From NCBI GenBank assembly GCA_933207985.1, contig OW240917.1, positions 105,879,475 to 105,943,474 on the forward strand: a DNA stretch of 64,000 nt, in the 5' to 3' direction. Shown one piece after another: positions 36,050 through 48,612 of the stretch (within the stretch, counting starts at the first letter, position 1; every line of letters starts with the position of its first letter). The stretch comes from Pelobates cultripes. Taxonomy: Eukaryota > Chordata > Amphibia > Anura > Pelobatidae. The notes beneath the pieces are model-generated. The model saw nothing but the letters and a program-made list of their open reading frames with translations, made no database searches and was not told where the DNA came from. The position numbers and the translations under genes were made by a program.

Positions 36050-38339
36050 TATAGCATATAGTTATAGCACATAGCTTTATAATGTTTATAGGTGTATACT
36101 TAATACCTTCCCCTCCAAACAAGGCTGTGACATATGTTTTGCAAAACAGCTGATTTGGAAAATATCTGAAAAAATATTATTTGTAGCTTGGCTATTTTGG
36201 TGTAAACTACAAGTCCATTGTGGGTTCTCCACCAATTTCCAGATATTATAGTGAATAAAAAAAACCTGACTCTTTACTCACCTCTTTAAAATGGATTACA
36301 GGAAACAATTTCCTTTTTTTGTGTGGGACATTATAACATTTGGGAACATTCCTTTCTTGATTGCTGTTACTTTAAAACACAATTAGCTGTCTATCTTCAT
36401 CCCATTTGACTAACTCCTTAATACATTTGCAATGAACGTGAAGCATCCAGCTGATAATTTGTGGATTGGCAGAGAGCTTGTACATATTGCTGTTTCTGAC
36501 AGACGGGAAGTAAGACCACCGATTCTAAATTGTTCAAGTGGCTTTTAAAATCCGATTGTCAAGCTGTGTTTCCATTTGCACAGTAACATCCCTGCTCTGC
36601 CAGTTTCCTCTTTCCATTGCCCTTTTTCCCTCATTTCATTAGGAAACCAGTGGTGCAGCAGCTTGATGCTTTGTCTGTAGGATTATAAAACATTGGAGAC
36701 TCGGAGATAAAATCCTGTATGTGTTTGGCCTAAGCCTTGAAGCAGGTCTTTGTCTGCTGTGTTAAAGCATACACTTTGCAAGGGTCAAAGTGTCAGCTAC
36801 TCATTAACCTAATGGCGTGGGGCATTGGAAGAAGTATCTAAAGCTCTGTTAATTATGCAAATGCTGAGAGAATATTGTTAGTGCAATAAACTCTAGAACT
36901 CTAGGATCTGCATGACGTTGCAGTCACCAATTGTAAAATGGCATTTAAGCAAATAAGCTACACTGTGCTCTACTTACACTAATGCTGTTCCCTGATCTGT
37001 TTATGACCGGTTTGTTAATGTGAACAGCTTTGGCTCATCACATTTTGTTTGCATGTGTTTGAGTGCTCTCTGCTGGATCATTTATAATACTACGTTTACA
37101 ATTCATAGCTAGTGACTTGATCTACAATTTGAATTTATAGTTTTCTATTTAATTTAGAATTCATTTGGTGGGCTAAAAGTTGGGGTGAATTTTTCTTGAC
37201 TGTTCTACTTTTGTAATCTGGTGTGAAAACAAGGGGAGATCTCTCTGACGAAGTGCCTTATCCACACAAAATGTGTAAATATCTTCCATGCACTTTACTG
37301 GCTTTACTTTGCTTTTATACACTATTCATCCCAGAACTAATCCTAAAATTCATCCCAAATTCCGACTCGAATTTATTGCAAATGTGTATTTTTTTTTTGC
37401 CTCCAGACTTATTAGTTATTTTGAAGCAGAAACAACACATGAGAGAAACTCTGGGTCTCGGGCACGAAGACTACTAAATAAATGAGTATTGGGTGATGCC
37501 TGTCAATAAAATTTGAAAAAAAAATTAGGCAATTTCAGTTTAGTAGAACTTTGTCCATGCAAATATCTGTCTGACAAAGTAAATGGATGTGAATATTGGC
37601 CAATCAGTGTACTGCAAAATATAAATATTCTGTATATATTTTGTAAACTTGTGCATGTATATTGTAAAATGTGTTTGGGCCTTTTTTCCCAAATCAAACT
37701 CTGTTTTTTAGTTGGTCCATAAACAAATCAATTCATTCAAACTAAAATTCTATTATTCCACACCCAAACAAATTGTTTAATTTGAAAAAATAAAGCTAAA
37801 TCAAGTTGAGGATTGGTCAAGCAAGACATTTGGGTGAGTATCAAAATAAGGTGGGGATGCAGAAATAACAGAGAAAGTCTTTAGAGATAAGCAGGTGAAT
37901 AACATTTAAGTTAACAAGCCATTTAAATTATAACATTTAAGTTAACATATGTATGAATAAACAAGTACACACACACACAACTGTAGATATATATATGGTA
38001 TGAGGTGTGCAGATAAAAACAAACCCGAAATAGTACAAAATTAGAAAGTGTATAGATTTGATGTGTGATATATAGCTATTTGTAGAGAGAGAGTGGATGT
38101 ATTTTAAAGGGTTAAAAGAGTGGAAGGATGTGCTGATTATTGTTTGCACCTGTCATTTCCATAGAATGAAAGTTGTGTGGGAAACTATATATAAATGAGG
38201 ACATGGGCAAGGGGTAGTGTGGGAGGTAAACTGTCCTCCAGAAGGCTACCTGTTTCATATGGCAGTAGAACAGATAACTTAAATAATAGATCAGGGTGGT
38301 GCAGTCTATCTTCAGTCTGCCTTATCAATAAACTGCAAT
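36050..38339. other. Unique-looking stretch with possible conserved element
   Basis: No gene. About 36400-37060 is complex, non-repetitive DNA that includes ttaattatgcaaatgctgag near 36849, a homeodomain plus octamer (ATGCAAAT) combination, and several TAAT boxes. That makes it a candidate regulatory element. The rest is AT-rich with short simple repeats. Confidence 0.35.
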
Positions 38340-38491
38340 CTTTGGGTTTGGATTCCAATATTGTTAAATGAGTAAGGCAGTGACAGGTAACAGAGGGTTG
38401 TAGTCAATGGAGTATATTCGAAGCAAGGTCTTCAGGAATCTGTACTTGGACCCATTCTCTTCAATATATTTATTAGTGATATTGCAGAAGG

Positions 38492-39675
38492 CAGGGACGT
38501 GTCTTACACGAGGCAAACAAGGCATCTGCCTTGGGTGGCACTTTGCAGGGGGCGGCAAAAAAAGGCACCCCCAAACGCCCTTGCTTGCCTCATGTCCTGG
38601 GGGGCTCAAGAGATGGCCACTTTTTGCCCCCCCCCCCAAAGCAGGCAACGGGCTGTGAGGGAGCATAGTCACCTGAGCTCTTCCTGCTCAGCTCCCTCCG
38701 TGCCGCTTAATGAAGCCGGGAGCCGGAATATGACATCAGACCGGCTCCCAGCATCACTAAGCGGTGCGCAAGGGAGCTGAGCAGGAAGATTAAAGCTCCC
38801 TTGCCGCCTACTCAGCCTGCCCGCCCAGCAGCCCTACTGGACTGCAGGTAACCAATCCACTCCAGCTCTCCCAGGGTGGCTGGGTGGATTTAAAATAAAA
38901 TTTTAAAAATAATAATTTGCGAGTGTTGGTGGAAATGTGTGTGTCTGTAAGTGTGTGTATCTAAGGGAATGTGTGTTTGTCTAAGTGAATGTGTGTGTGT
39001 GTGTGTGTGAATGTGTGTGTGTCTAAGTGAATGTGTGTCTGTCTGTAAGTGTGTGTATCTAAGTGAATGTTTGTGTCTGTGAGTGAATGTGTGTGTGTGT
39101 GTCTGTAAGTGTGTGTCTGTAAGTGTGTGTGTCTGTAAGTATGTGTGTGTGCATCTGTCAGTGAGTGCGTGCATCTGTCAGTGAGTGCGTGCATCTGTCA
39201 GTGAGTACGTGCGTATGTCAGTGAGTACGTGCGTATGTCAGTGAGTGTGTGCGTATGTCAGTGAGAATGTGTCTGTAAGTGTGTGTGTGTCTGTAAGTGT
39301 ATGTGTGAGTGAATGTGTGTCAGTCAGTGAGTGCGTGTGTGCGCCTGTCAGTGAGTGTGTGCGTATGTCAGTGAATGTGTGTGTGTGTGTTGGTCAGTGA
39401 GTGTGTATGTGTCAGTCAGTGAGTGCGTGCGTGCGTGCGTGCATCTGTCCGTGAGTCTGTCAGTGTGTGTCTGAGTAATAGTGTGTGTCTGTCTATCAGT
39501 GTGTCAAATCAGTGAGTGTGTGTGTATGTCATTGTTATTCAGTGTATATGAGAGTGTGTGTCTGTCAATGAGTGTGAGCGTCTGTCAGTCAAAGTGCAAC
39601 CTTGATATGAAGGGGTGGAGAAAATTTTAATTACGGGGGATGCCTAGGGCAGCACAAATCCTAATTACATCACTG
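38492..39675. mobile_element. hAT MITE in the CR1 RT, carrying a GT minisatellite
   Basis: Starts CAGGGACGTGTC and ends ACATCACTG, with exact 8-bp TSD GCAGAAGG (38484-38491, 39676-39683). Removal restores the CR1 reading frame. The interior is a GC-rich inverted segment (tgagcaggaag arms, about 38680-38800) and a long GTGTGTCTGTAAGT-type minisatellite (38930-39600). Confidence 0.9.
38930..39600 (+). repeat. GT-rich minisatellite
   Basis: Imperfect units such as gtgtgtctgtaa and gtcagtgagtgcgtgcatct. Minus-strand open frames rich in H and T are artefacts. Confidence 0.9.
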
Positions 39676-40720
39676 GCAGAAGGTCTTGATGGTAAGGTAT
39701 GTATTTTTTCTAAGTATTGGGACTGATGTGTGCTGTGGTCGTTGCTGCCTCCCAAGAGTAGTGGGAGTTTGAGTGCAGGACCTGGTTTTTTTGTATCTGT
39801 ATTCACTTTTTTATCACACAGCTCTGTAACAATGTTGCTGCCCAACCCATGTTTACTTTTTGTATTGTGGCGCAGCCCCATCCTTTTGTTGCTTGTTTAT
39901 GAAAAATACCCCTCTCTGTCTCATTAGAGATATCTTTGCAAGAAGCTCAAGGAAGCAAGGTGAATAGCCAGTGTACGACCCACCTAAGAGGTTTGCCTTG
40001 GCATAGCAGGTGGGCATATCCTTTCATGGCCATTGGAGTGACTGAATAATCTCCATTTGTTTAAATATGCATATGGATTTGGAAAAGAGCACAGGTAACT
40101 TTTTTTTCTTTGGTTTAGATAATGTAATAGAGCAACAGGAAATGCTAGCAGAATGCTTGGCTGTATAGCGAGAGGTGTATTAGCAGTAGAAAGAGAAAAC
40201 AGCTCATGCCATTGTACAGAACACTGGTAAGACCTCACTTGGAGTATTGCACACAGTACTGGAGACCGTATCTTCAGAAGGATATTGATACTTTGGAGAG
40301 AGTTCAGAGAAGGGCTACTAAACTAGTTCATGGACTTTAGGGTAAAACATAACAGAAAAGGTTAAAGGATCTTAAAATGTACAGCTTGGAGGAAAGACGA
40401 GACAGGGGTGATATGATAGAAACATTTAAATACATAAAGGGAATCAACACAGTTAAGGAAGAGAGTATATTTAAGAGAAGAAAAACTACCACAAGACGAC
40501 ATAGTCTTAAATAAGAGGGGCAAAGGTTTAAAAATAATTTCAGGAAGTATTACTTTACTGAGAAGGTAGTGGATGCATGGAATAGTGAGTGAGTTTAAGC
40601 ATGCGTGGGATAGTAATAAGGCTATCATAGCTATAAGATAAGGATAATTAAGGGACTAATTAAAGTATTTAGAAAATTTAGCAGACTAGATGGGTCAAAC
40701 AGTTGTTATGTGACATCACA

Positions 40721-41779
40721 TTCTATATTTTGTTTGATTGTTTTGCCATTATACTCTGTTGTCCAAACCAGGAGAGATGTGTCTGAGAGTTTTATATCGG
40801 CACAAAACGTATAAGAATCTTTCTCTTAGGAGATCTATCCTTCTGGGGCTCTCTGCAAAGCAAGGTTGAATAGGTCACTGGAATTTAATCATATTTATCT
40901 ATTGCATCATCAATTACAGGATTTATGGACACAGAGTCCCAGAAACCAGCATAAACAAGAGTCCACTTCTATCATCAGAAAATAGGATTGCTTGTAATCC
41001 AAATACAAGTTCATGGCAACAAGCAGTCAGTACAGATCAGAGAAAAAATAACATGAAGCACAATTTCATCATCCCATCCAGATCAGCACAGTCAGGTATA
41101 AGTATAAATCAGAAATACAGACCCTGAGTCGGGGTCTATGGTCAGGAGTACAGAATGAAGAGCCATGTAATGATCCTACTACAGTATCTAAGATTTTAAG
41201 ATATTCAAAAATTCAGCACAAATGTTGGACGGTAGCTTAAGACAATAAGCTATAACATACAAGTAAAAAATAAAAAAAAATTGTGTTTAGATTATCTTTT
41301 CTCTGATTGACCTAGCAAGGGTCACGCTACTTCTATGGTATTATATTTGCTCATGGGGGTGGAATTAAACATGGTTTCAGTGATGAAGGATTTGAAGGAT
41401 TACCTGCAGGACACGGCAAGGATAATTAAACATCGTGACATCAAAAAATTGTCTTGTAGCATTTTACAGGAATATATCTTATCCATTCAGCAGCCATTAG
41501 TTACAGCTCTTAGCAAATTTTAATGCATAGTAGCCAGATATTAAATAATATTCTACTTCATTAAACATACTTTAGACAGTAGTAGTCTAGTTTAGAAAGT
41601 AGTCTTTTCTATCCATTATGTTTATCTATTAAATGTTCTGTAAATTTGATGAAATTACAATGAAATGTAAGGGTAGTTTTTAATAAAATAAAATAAAAAT
41701 GTGATCATTCTAAAAAGCCTAGAAGACAGAATTCAGTTTTAGCAAAGTTGGATCATTATTTAGATCAATACATAGAATG
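40721..41779. other. No recognised gene or repeat
   Basis: One 62-codon open frame (41335-41523) has no recognisable motif and no supporting context. The rest is AT-rich. Confidence 0.4.
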
Positions 41780-42230
41780 AGAAGAGAACAGAGGTCAAAT
41801 ATTTGTCCGTTACCAGTTTGAGTCTGGTTAAAGCGCATACTGTGTACGAAACGCGTAGACTGCTGTATGTTCATTTCTACAGGAGCCCACTATATTATAT
41901 GATTCAGCGATGCTTTTAACCCATATGTGGGGAATAAAAGAAGAATGTGTTTTAAGTAATAATTTGCCTCAAGGTTACTGATTAATTCTCTTTGTATAGA
42001 ATCCACCTGCAGTTAGCAAGCAAATCCTGTTTTCATAACCAAAAGGATTGCTACTCTTCTGGAACATTTGTCTTTGATATGTTCTTCATACCTTTATGTA
42101 CTTATATTCATTGTGAGTGGATATCTTTTATACTTAAAAGGTATGCACTCACAACCTTTTTAATATACTCCAACATTTGTGACTTTTATTTTTGTTCATA
42201 TTTGTGTGACCAAGTAATCAGTGCTCATCT
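41780..42230 (+). mobile_element. Penelope-like pLTR fragment
   Basis: Contains a hammerhead-like signature with GAAACGCGTA (41848-41857), then a ggggaataaaagaagaatgtg stretch comparable to aataaaggaatatttgg after the motif at 731-779. The right boundary is uncertain. No coding remains. Confidence 0.45.
41821..41861 (+). ncRNA. Decayed hammerhead-like motif
   Basis: AGTC (41821-41824) pairs with GACT (41858-41861). GAAAC, the two-base-pair stem III around GC, and cleavage triplet GTA are intact. The core CTGANGA is degraded to CTGGTTA, so cleavage is not expected. Confidence 0.45.
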
Positions 42231-42727
42231 TTAATATACCTTTTTATAAGCCACCAAGCTAGAACATGGAGGATATGTTAATACAATACCCAAAACATCA
42301 GCCATTAAGGAGCATGAAAGTATATAACAATGAGAGAAACATTACAATTTGATGGTGCTAGACATTTTATAAGATTTATTGATTACATGCTAAGCTCCCT
42401 AAGTGTTAGTGAGAGGAACGTTAGACCTTTCATAAAATCTATTGATTTAATTATATTCGTCCAGAATCCCATGATAGTCTATTTAATACTGTCTGATAAT
42501 ATTTTGTTCTAAAATCATGTGTTAATTTATATAATGTTAGGGAATACTTCTGAAGTTTCACATTAATACTTTTATTTAATGATGCTGCAGGTGTCCTCCT
42601 GTTTTATTTTCCATCTTTAATTGTTATTATTTTTTATTATTATTATTATTCTTTTATGTTGTGCTTGATATTATCAAGGAATACACAGTATACACTGGGA
42701 AAATTGCAATGAGATGACATGCAGGGT
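42231..42727. other. No recognised feature
   Basis: AT-rich DNA with a tattattatt run at 42630-42650; nothing else recognised. Confidence 0.4.
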
Positions 42728-43141
42728 TGTAACCGAGTAAACTTGCAGAAGCCAGACACAGAGAGATGGATGCAGGTTTTCAGGAAGTAAGAGGTCTTTA
42801 TTAACATACCGATCGGGCCTCAGGTGAACTAATGTTACAAAACAGGTCTGAGGGACAAACACATGGAGTACGTGCTTTTCCCTCCCATTAATAGTTCCAC
42901 CCGCACATACCCTTAACCAATCAGTGGACAGGATTTGGATTTCCTCATATGGGCAGACCACATGGCTCATCCGAAACAAAGGAGAAAGGAGTGTAATTTC
43001 AGTACCTGCATTCCTGCACATGCTCAGTACATTGATGACAGTATCTTAGCTATGTGTAACTAACTAACTGATACAACATACACATATGCCACGTGGAAAT
43101 CTCAGCCTACTAAATTTACATTTCACCGAAATTCCATCACA
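42728..43141 (-). mobile_element. Solo LTR, retroviral type
   Basis: On the minus strand it starts TGTGATGGAA and ends CTCGGTTACA (TG...CA), flanked by a 4-bp duplication GGGT (42724-42727, 43142-43145). AATAAAGACCTCTTACTTCC lies about 75 bp before the end, a classical R-U5 arrangement. At 414 bp with a 4-bp TSD, a gammaretrovirus-like endogenous retrovirus is the best guess. No internal genes are present. Confidence 0.75.
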
Positions 43142-43145
43142 GGGT

Positions 43146-44354
43146 AAAGAAGTGCACACACATATGTATCAGAACATTTGCAAGGTAAAAGAGAAGTAAG
43201 AACAATCTAGTGCATATTGAGTTAGGCATTAAGACATAGGATAAACAAGCTATCTGCACTAAGATAGGAGTGTAATGAGGAGACAGTAATAAAACAGGAG
43301 AAATAGGCATTAATGTTATACCAACCCCAGGTGGCTCCAATGGTAAATATCAATGTCCTTACATGATGGGACATATAGTATGGTTTTATCAGGGGGGGAC
43401 ATGTAACATCAGTAAATTAAGCTGAGGAGTAACAACACCCAAATCCCATCATATTTACTCCCTACTGGGTGTAAACACCAGCTTGTTTTCAGTATATGCC
43501 CGTCAAGGGTAGGATGAAGTCCCAGGCAATGAGATGAGTTGACAGGCTTAGTGGTAGAGACTCTGGTGCTGCACCACCCAAGTGGTAGGGCATCTGCCGA
43601 AAAACTCGGCTTATACTCGAGTATATACTGTACTTAAAATAAGAGAAAAAAAGAAAATATTGGTCTCTGTTTTGTTGGTCCTTTAAATCAACTCTGCCAC
43701 AGGTAACGTACATTGTTTAATTGTTACTGTTTCACTTTTTCTTCAGGTTCAGTGAATATGCAGGGGTAATATATTGCCTTATCTTTTGAACTGGTTAAAT
43801 TAATCAATTAAACGAAACGCTAAAACTCATATCATCATTGTAAAATGTTATAAAATGTTCTTCAACTTAATATAGTAATTCAGTTAAAATTATTTATTTT
43901 TTTATCAAACATATACTTGGTATATTAATGCAAATGTAATGTTCTCATCAAATAGGATTTTGCATATTGCTGAGAATTTATTGAATTGTTGCTGGAAAAG
44001 AATCATTGTAGAATATGTTTGGAAAATAAAGACGATGACGTATATCAACTTCGTAATTATTTAATTTTATTCTGTTTCTAAATTAAGAGATTAGCTCATT
44101 TCATTTGTAATTTACTAATCAAATTAGAAACTTGGGGAACTGTTTTTTTTCCTGTAGTAAAATTAGCAAACTTTTGTCCATTTTCACTTTTCTGCTACAG
44201 TTATTTCTTTCTAAAGAACTAAAAGAACGAAGAAGTGATTAATGTCTATACCTACATATATTTTTGCTGAAATGACTAATTCTCTTCTAGGACCACACAT
44301 TTTTATGTGCAGATGCTAATGATTTTGTTGTGTAAATGTGATTCTGACAAAACA
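43146..44354. other. Mostly unique DNA; one mariner-end fragment
   Basis: At about 43600-43632 the sequence cggcttatactcgagtatat matches the terminus of the mariner-type MITE at 3192-4247, but no second end or TA-flanked unit is clear. The remainder is AT-rich without a gene. Confidence 0.45.
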
Positions 44355-44362
44355 CCTCTTTA

Positions 44363-45947
44363 CAGGGGCGTACTTAGAGCATTTGGCACCCCCCCCCCAA
44401 AAAAAAACCTGTAAAAAATGTTAAAGGTTTTCTTTCTTTTTTTTTTTTTTTACAATTTGTAAACTTTGCAAAACCGCTGTCAGCCCCTCCTACAAAACCC
44501 TTGTCCTGCCCCGCCCCTCCTACAAAACCTCTGTCCTGCCCCTTCTACAAATCCTGTACTGCCCAGTCTACAAAACCCCCGCAACCCCCTTCCACAAATC
44601 CCCTGCTTATCCCCCCTTATAAAGACTCCTGTCCCAATACAAACCCCCCGCCCCCTTCTACAAAATCCCTGCAGCCCCACACACACATTTACAGGCAGAC
44701 AGTCACACACTCAGTTACAGGCAGTTACAGGCAGACAGTCACACACAGTCACAGGCAGACAGTCACACATACACATTTCCTCCGTGCGGCCAGTTTATCA
44801 GCTGTTTGCTTGTGTGAGCTGTACTGGCCGCACGGCACCCTAACTACCATGGGACACTGTGCGCCACAGCTCACACAGCCCCCTCCAGCCAGGGCCGGTG
44901 CAAGGATTTTTGCCACCCTAGGCAAAAGTAAAGTTTGCCGCCCCCCCCCATGTGACATCACAATGCCCCACCCATATGATTTGCCATGTTAACTAACGCC
45001 AGTGCTGCAGTGCCGCCGTGTTTACATTAAAAGGCCTGCAGGGACAGGCTATAGACACCAGAACCACTACATTAAGCTGAAGTGGTTCTGGGGACTATAG
45101 TGTTTCTTTAATGTGAGGTAAATTAGAGCTTAGTGCCACGAATAATATACTAGATTGCCTACTTACAACCAGATGAGGATGATGATGGGCTCTAGCTGCA
45201 GTCTGGCTCCACTGGTCTGGTGCAGAACAGGCTCTCTGGAGGCGGTTTGTAACTGTGGTCACAAAAATCAATGTTCTGGGAGAACAGGAAGCAGCTCCAT
45301 TTTTTGGGGGGTCCTTTACACAGCTCAAGGTCTGGGTCCCAGGGTCCACCTTCATGTTCCACCAATGAGTTTGTTCACAGAGGGGGGAGTGTGTAAGGGA
45401 TGTCCTGATATGTGTGTAAGGAATGCATTGTGTGAAATTGTGTTTGTATGTGTAAGGGCTGCAAGTTGTGTTTCTGTGTATGTTTGGGATGCATTGAGTG
45501 TGTAATGAATGCATTGTGTGTTTCTGTGTGTAAGGGATGCATTGTGTGTAATGTTTGCATTGCTTGTGTATGTGTGTCTGTGTGTGTAATGCATTGTGTG
45601 TTTTTCTGTGTGCAAGGGGTGCATTGTGTGTATGTGATGAATGTCAATCTCTCCTCCCGCTCCAATTTCCTTCTCCTCCTCCCAATTTCTCTTTCTCACC
45701 CCCCTCCTAATTTCTCTCCCCCTAATTTCTCTTTCCCCCCTCCTAATATCTCTTCCCCCTCCTAATTTCTTTCTCTACCCCCTCCTAATTTCTCTCTCAC
45801 CCCTAATTTTTCTCCCCCCCTAATTTCTCTACAGAGCGCTCGGGCGGCTGCAGCATGGGGGGGGGGCGGCGGGGCTGTTCATGGCAACCCCACCCTGCTG
45901 GCACCCGGGGCGGACCGCCCCCTCCGCCCCCCCTTAGTACGCCACTC
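44363..45947. mobile_element. Chimeric hAT MITE
   Basis: Ends CAGGGGCGTACTTAG and, inverted, GAGTGGCGTACTAAG, with exact 8-bp TSD CCTCTTTA (44355-44362, 45948-45955). From 44886 the interior is a partial copy of the MITE family at 46079-48909 (cagggccggtgcaagg start, then about 750 bp of similarity), so two families are fused inside one transposable unit. Minisatellites of ctacaaaac and gtgtgtttctgtgt types are included. Confidence 0.85.
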
Positions 45948-46639
45948 CCTCTTTATACATTGTAAACTTGTTTGAGCACAGTGTTCTCCACCTCTTGTCT
46001 CTGTTATATTTTGTATGTGAATTACTTGTCAAATATCCCCATTTTATAATTGTAAAGCACTGTAGAATATGACACTATCAGTGCCGGTGCACATATTTTT
46101 TTGCCGCCCTAGGCAAAAGTAAAATTTGCCGCCTGCCCCCCCATGTGACATCACAATGCCCCACCGATATGATCTGCCATATGAACTAACGCCAGTGCTG
46201 CACACTGTGTGTTTACATTAAAAATCCTGCAGGGACAGGCTATAGACACCGGAACCACTTCATTAAGCTACAGTGGTTCTGGGGACTATAGTGTCCCTTT
46301 AATGTGAGGTAAATTAGAGATTAGTGTCACTAATAATATACTAGATTGCCTACTTACAACCAGATGAGGATGGTGATGGGCTCTGGCTGCAGTTTGGCTC
46401 CACTGGTCTGGTGTAGAACAGGATCTCTGGAGGCTGTTTGTAACTGTGGTCACAAAATTCAATGTTCTGGGAGAACGGGAATCAGCTCTATTTTTTGGGG
46501 CCCCTTACACAGCTCAAGGTCTGGGCCCCAGGGCCTGACGGTGAGTATGCCCATAAGACCCACCTAAATGTTCCATGCATGAGTTTGCTCACAGGGAGTG
46601 GAGTGTGTAGGGGATGTGTTATGTGTTATTGTAGAGGAT

Positions 46640-47250
46640 CTAATGTGTGTGCTTATGGAATGTAGTGTATAGGGATACCAGTTTGTGTAGGTGATGCAGT
46701 GTGTTGTGGAAGCAGTGTGTGTTTGTGTATAAGGGATGTATTGTGTGTTTCTGGTTGTGTGTAAGGGATGCATTGTGTGAATCTGTGTTTGTATGCATAA
46801 GGGATGCAAGGTGTGTGTCTGTAAGTGTGTGCATGGAGTGTGTTTAAGAAATGCATTGTGTTTCTGTGTGTATGAAAGAAAAGCTGTGTTTGTGTTTGTG
46901 TTTGTGTTTGTGTTTGTGTTTCTGTGTATGTGTGCAAAGGATGCATTGTCTTTGTGTGTAAGGGTTGCATTGTGTGTGTGTGTGTGTGTGTGTGTGTAAT
47001 GGATGCATTGTGTGTTTCTCTGTGTGTAAGGGAAGCATGTTTTGTTTCTGTGTTTGTAAAGGATGCATTGTGTGTTTCTGTGTATGTGTGCAAAGGATGC
47101 ATTGTCTTTGTGTGTAAGGGTTGCATTGTGTGTGTGTTTAATGGATGCATTGTGTGTTTCTCTGTGTGTAAGGGAAGCATGTTGTGTTTCTGTGTGTGTA
47201 GGGATGCATTGTGTGTTTCTGTGTATGTATAGGGATGCATCGTGTGTGTG
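46640..47250 (+). repeat. GT-rich minisatellite
   Basis: Units such as gatgcattgtgtgtttctgt with local duplication of about 130 bp (46924-47050 against 47080-47190). Open frames are artefacts. Confidence 0.85.
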
Positions 47251-47339
47251 TGTGTACGCGTAGTGTATAAGAGCTCCCAGGTCTTGCCCTCTGTCTTAGA
47301 GCTCTCCCCACCCTCCCCTAGCGGTCTCTTCTCACACTC

Positions 47340-48600
47340 ACCCACCCTCCCTCCCTGTGTTCTTCTCATCTTCTCACCTTCCTTCTCCCTGTGTCTTCCT
47401 CTCCCCTCCCTGTGTTCTTCTCACCTCCCCCACCTGCGTGTTCTCCTCATCTCCCTTGTCCTTACCCCGTGTTCTTCTTACCCCCCACCCTCCTCCCTGT
47501 CTTCTTCTTACTTCCCCCTCCCCTCTTCTTCTTACTGTCATGTATTCATACGCTTATAAAAATGTGGTTAATGGCATTTACTGTCCACACAGGAAAAGTT
47601 GTACCGAGCAGCAACCAAATCCACAGAAGGGTTAATTCTGAACAGCAATTATGCAAATGGGATCCTGGTAACTGCCTTTGGGGTCAAAGGCCGGTTACAG
47701 CCTATCAGATCTAGAGGAGGGGTATTTAGGCCCAGTTCTCAGTGCCCTGTCGTGGTTTCCCTAGTGGTTGTTCGAGAGCGCGTTCCTGATTCAAGTTTCT
47801 TCTGGTTTTTTACTTTGGCTTTGATTTTGACTTCCCTTTATTCTGGAATCCCTGACTTCTGGCCTTCCCTTATCATTGTGTCTCTTTCTGTGTCCCCTGA
47901 CCTCGGCAAGTATCCTGACTACTCTTTGGTACGTTAAGTACGGCCATTCTAAGGCCTGGTTATACATTACCTATTAGTCATCTGTGTGACACAATTTGTA
48001 CGTGCTGGATCAACTAGTAATCCTGACACTTACTCCCCCTCATCCCCTTCTTCTTACTTCCCCCTCCCCTCTTCTTCTTACACCCCCCTCCCCTCTTCTT
48101 CTTACACCTCCTTCTTCTTACTCCCTCTTCTTCTTCTTACTCCCCCTCCCCTCTTATTCTTCTTACTCCCTCTTCTTCTTCTTACTCCCCCCCTCCCCTC
48201 TTCTTCTTCTCGCCCTCCCCTCTTCTTCTTACTCCCCCCTCTTGTTCTTTACTCCCTACCCCTTCTTCTTACTCCCCTCCCTCCTCTTCTTACTCCCCCT
48301 CCCCTTCTCTCCTTCTTGCCAGCCTTCCCCTGTTTCTTCTTACTCCCCCCCTCCTCTTAGGTCTTCTCCACTTCCTTCTTACTCCCCCTTCTTCTTGCTC
48401 TCCCCCCTCTTCTTCTTACTCCCCCTCCCCCCTCTTCTTTATGCATCTCTCTCCCCTGTTTTCTTCTTCGCCCCTCCTCTTCTTGCTCCCCCACCCTCTT
48501 CTTCTTATTCCCCCTGTTTTCTTCTTACTCCCCCCTCCCCTCTTCTTCTTACTCCTCCCCTCTCCCCTTCTTACTCCCCCCCTCCCTGTGTTCTCCTCAC
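47340..48600 (+). repeat. CT-rich tract (interrupted)
   Basis: Units like cttcttactccccctcccct on either side of the LTR at 47536-48028. It is a pyrimidine tract of more than 700 bp in total. Confidence 0.9.
47536..48028 (+). mobile_element. Solo LTR within the CT tract
   Basis: Starts TGTCATG and ends CCTGACA (TGTCA/TGACA inversion) with exact 5-bp TSD CTTAC (47531-47535, 48029-48033). It is 493 bp. Overall look (cctgacctcggcaag, tgactactctttggtac near the 3' half) resembles Gypsy-type LTRs of amphibians and fish. Confidence 0.85.
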
Positions 48601-48612
48601 CTACCCTTCCCT

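Larger units (their letters stand above)
38340..40720 (+). mobile_element. CR1-type LINE fragment, split by a hAT MITE
   Basis: At 38436-38491 and continuing at 39684 the plus strand encodes ESVLGPILFNIFISDIAEG then LDGKV, part of the RT (GSVLGPLLFNIFINDI family motif). From about 40130 the frame pieces give [20 protein letters not shown] coding, [20 protein letters not shown] and YSLEERRDRGDMIETFKYI, the conserved C-terminal tail of CR1-group LINEs. Between 39699 and about 40100 is unrelated sequence replacing part of the RT. Stops are frequent. The last 80 bp lead to the typical ttctatat 3' end. Confidence 0.7.

Noticed and set aside
31899..38339. Host exons
   Set aside because: I scanned both strands for splice-bounded open frames with recognisable domains and found none; short frames here lack supporting features.
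41335..41523. Possible small gene
   Set aside because: A 62-codon frame with no motif, no splice context and no neighbouring coding evidence.
44466..44992. Proline/threonine-rich frames
   Set aside because: They reflect a ctacaaaac-type minisatellite inside a hAT MITE.
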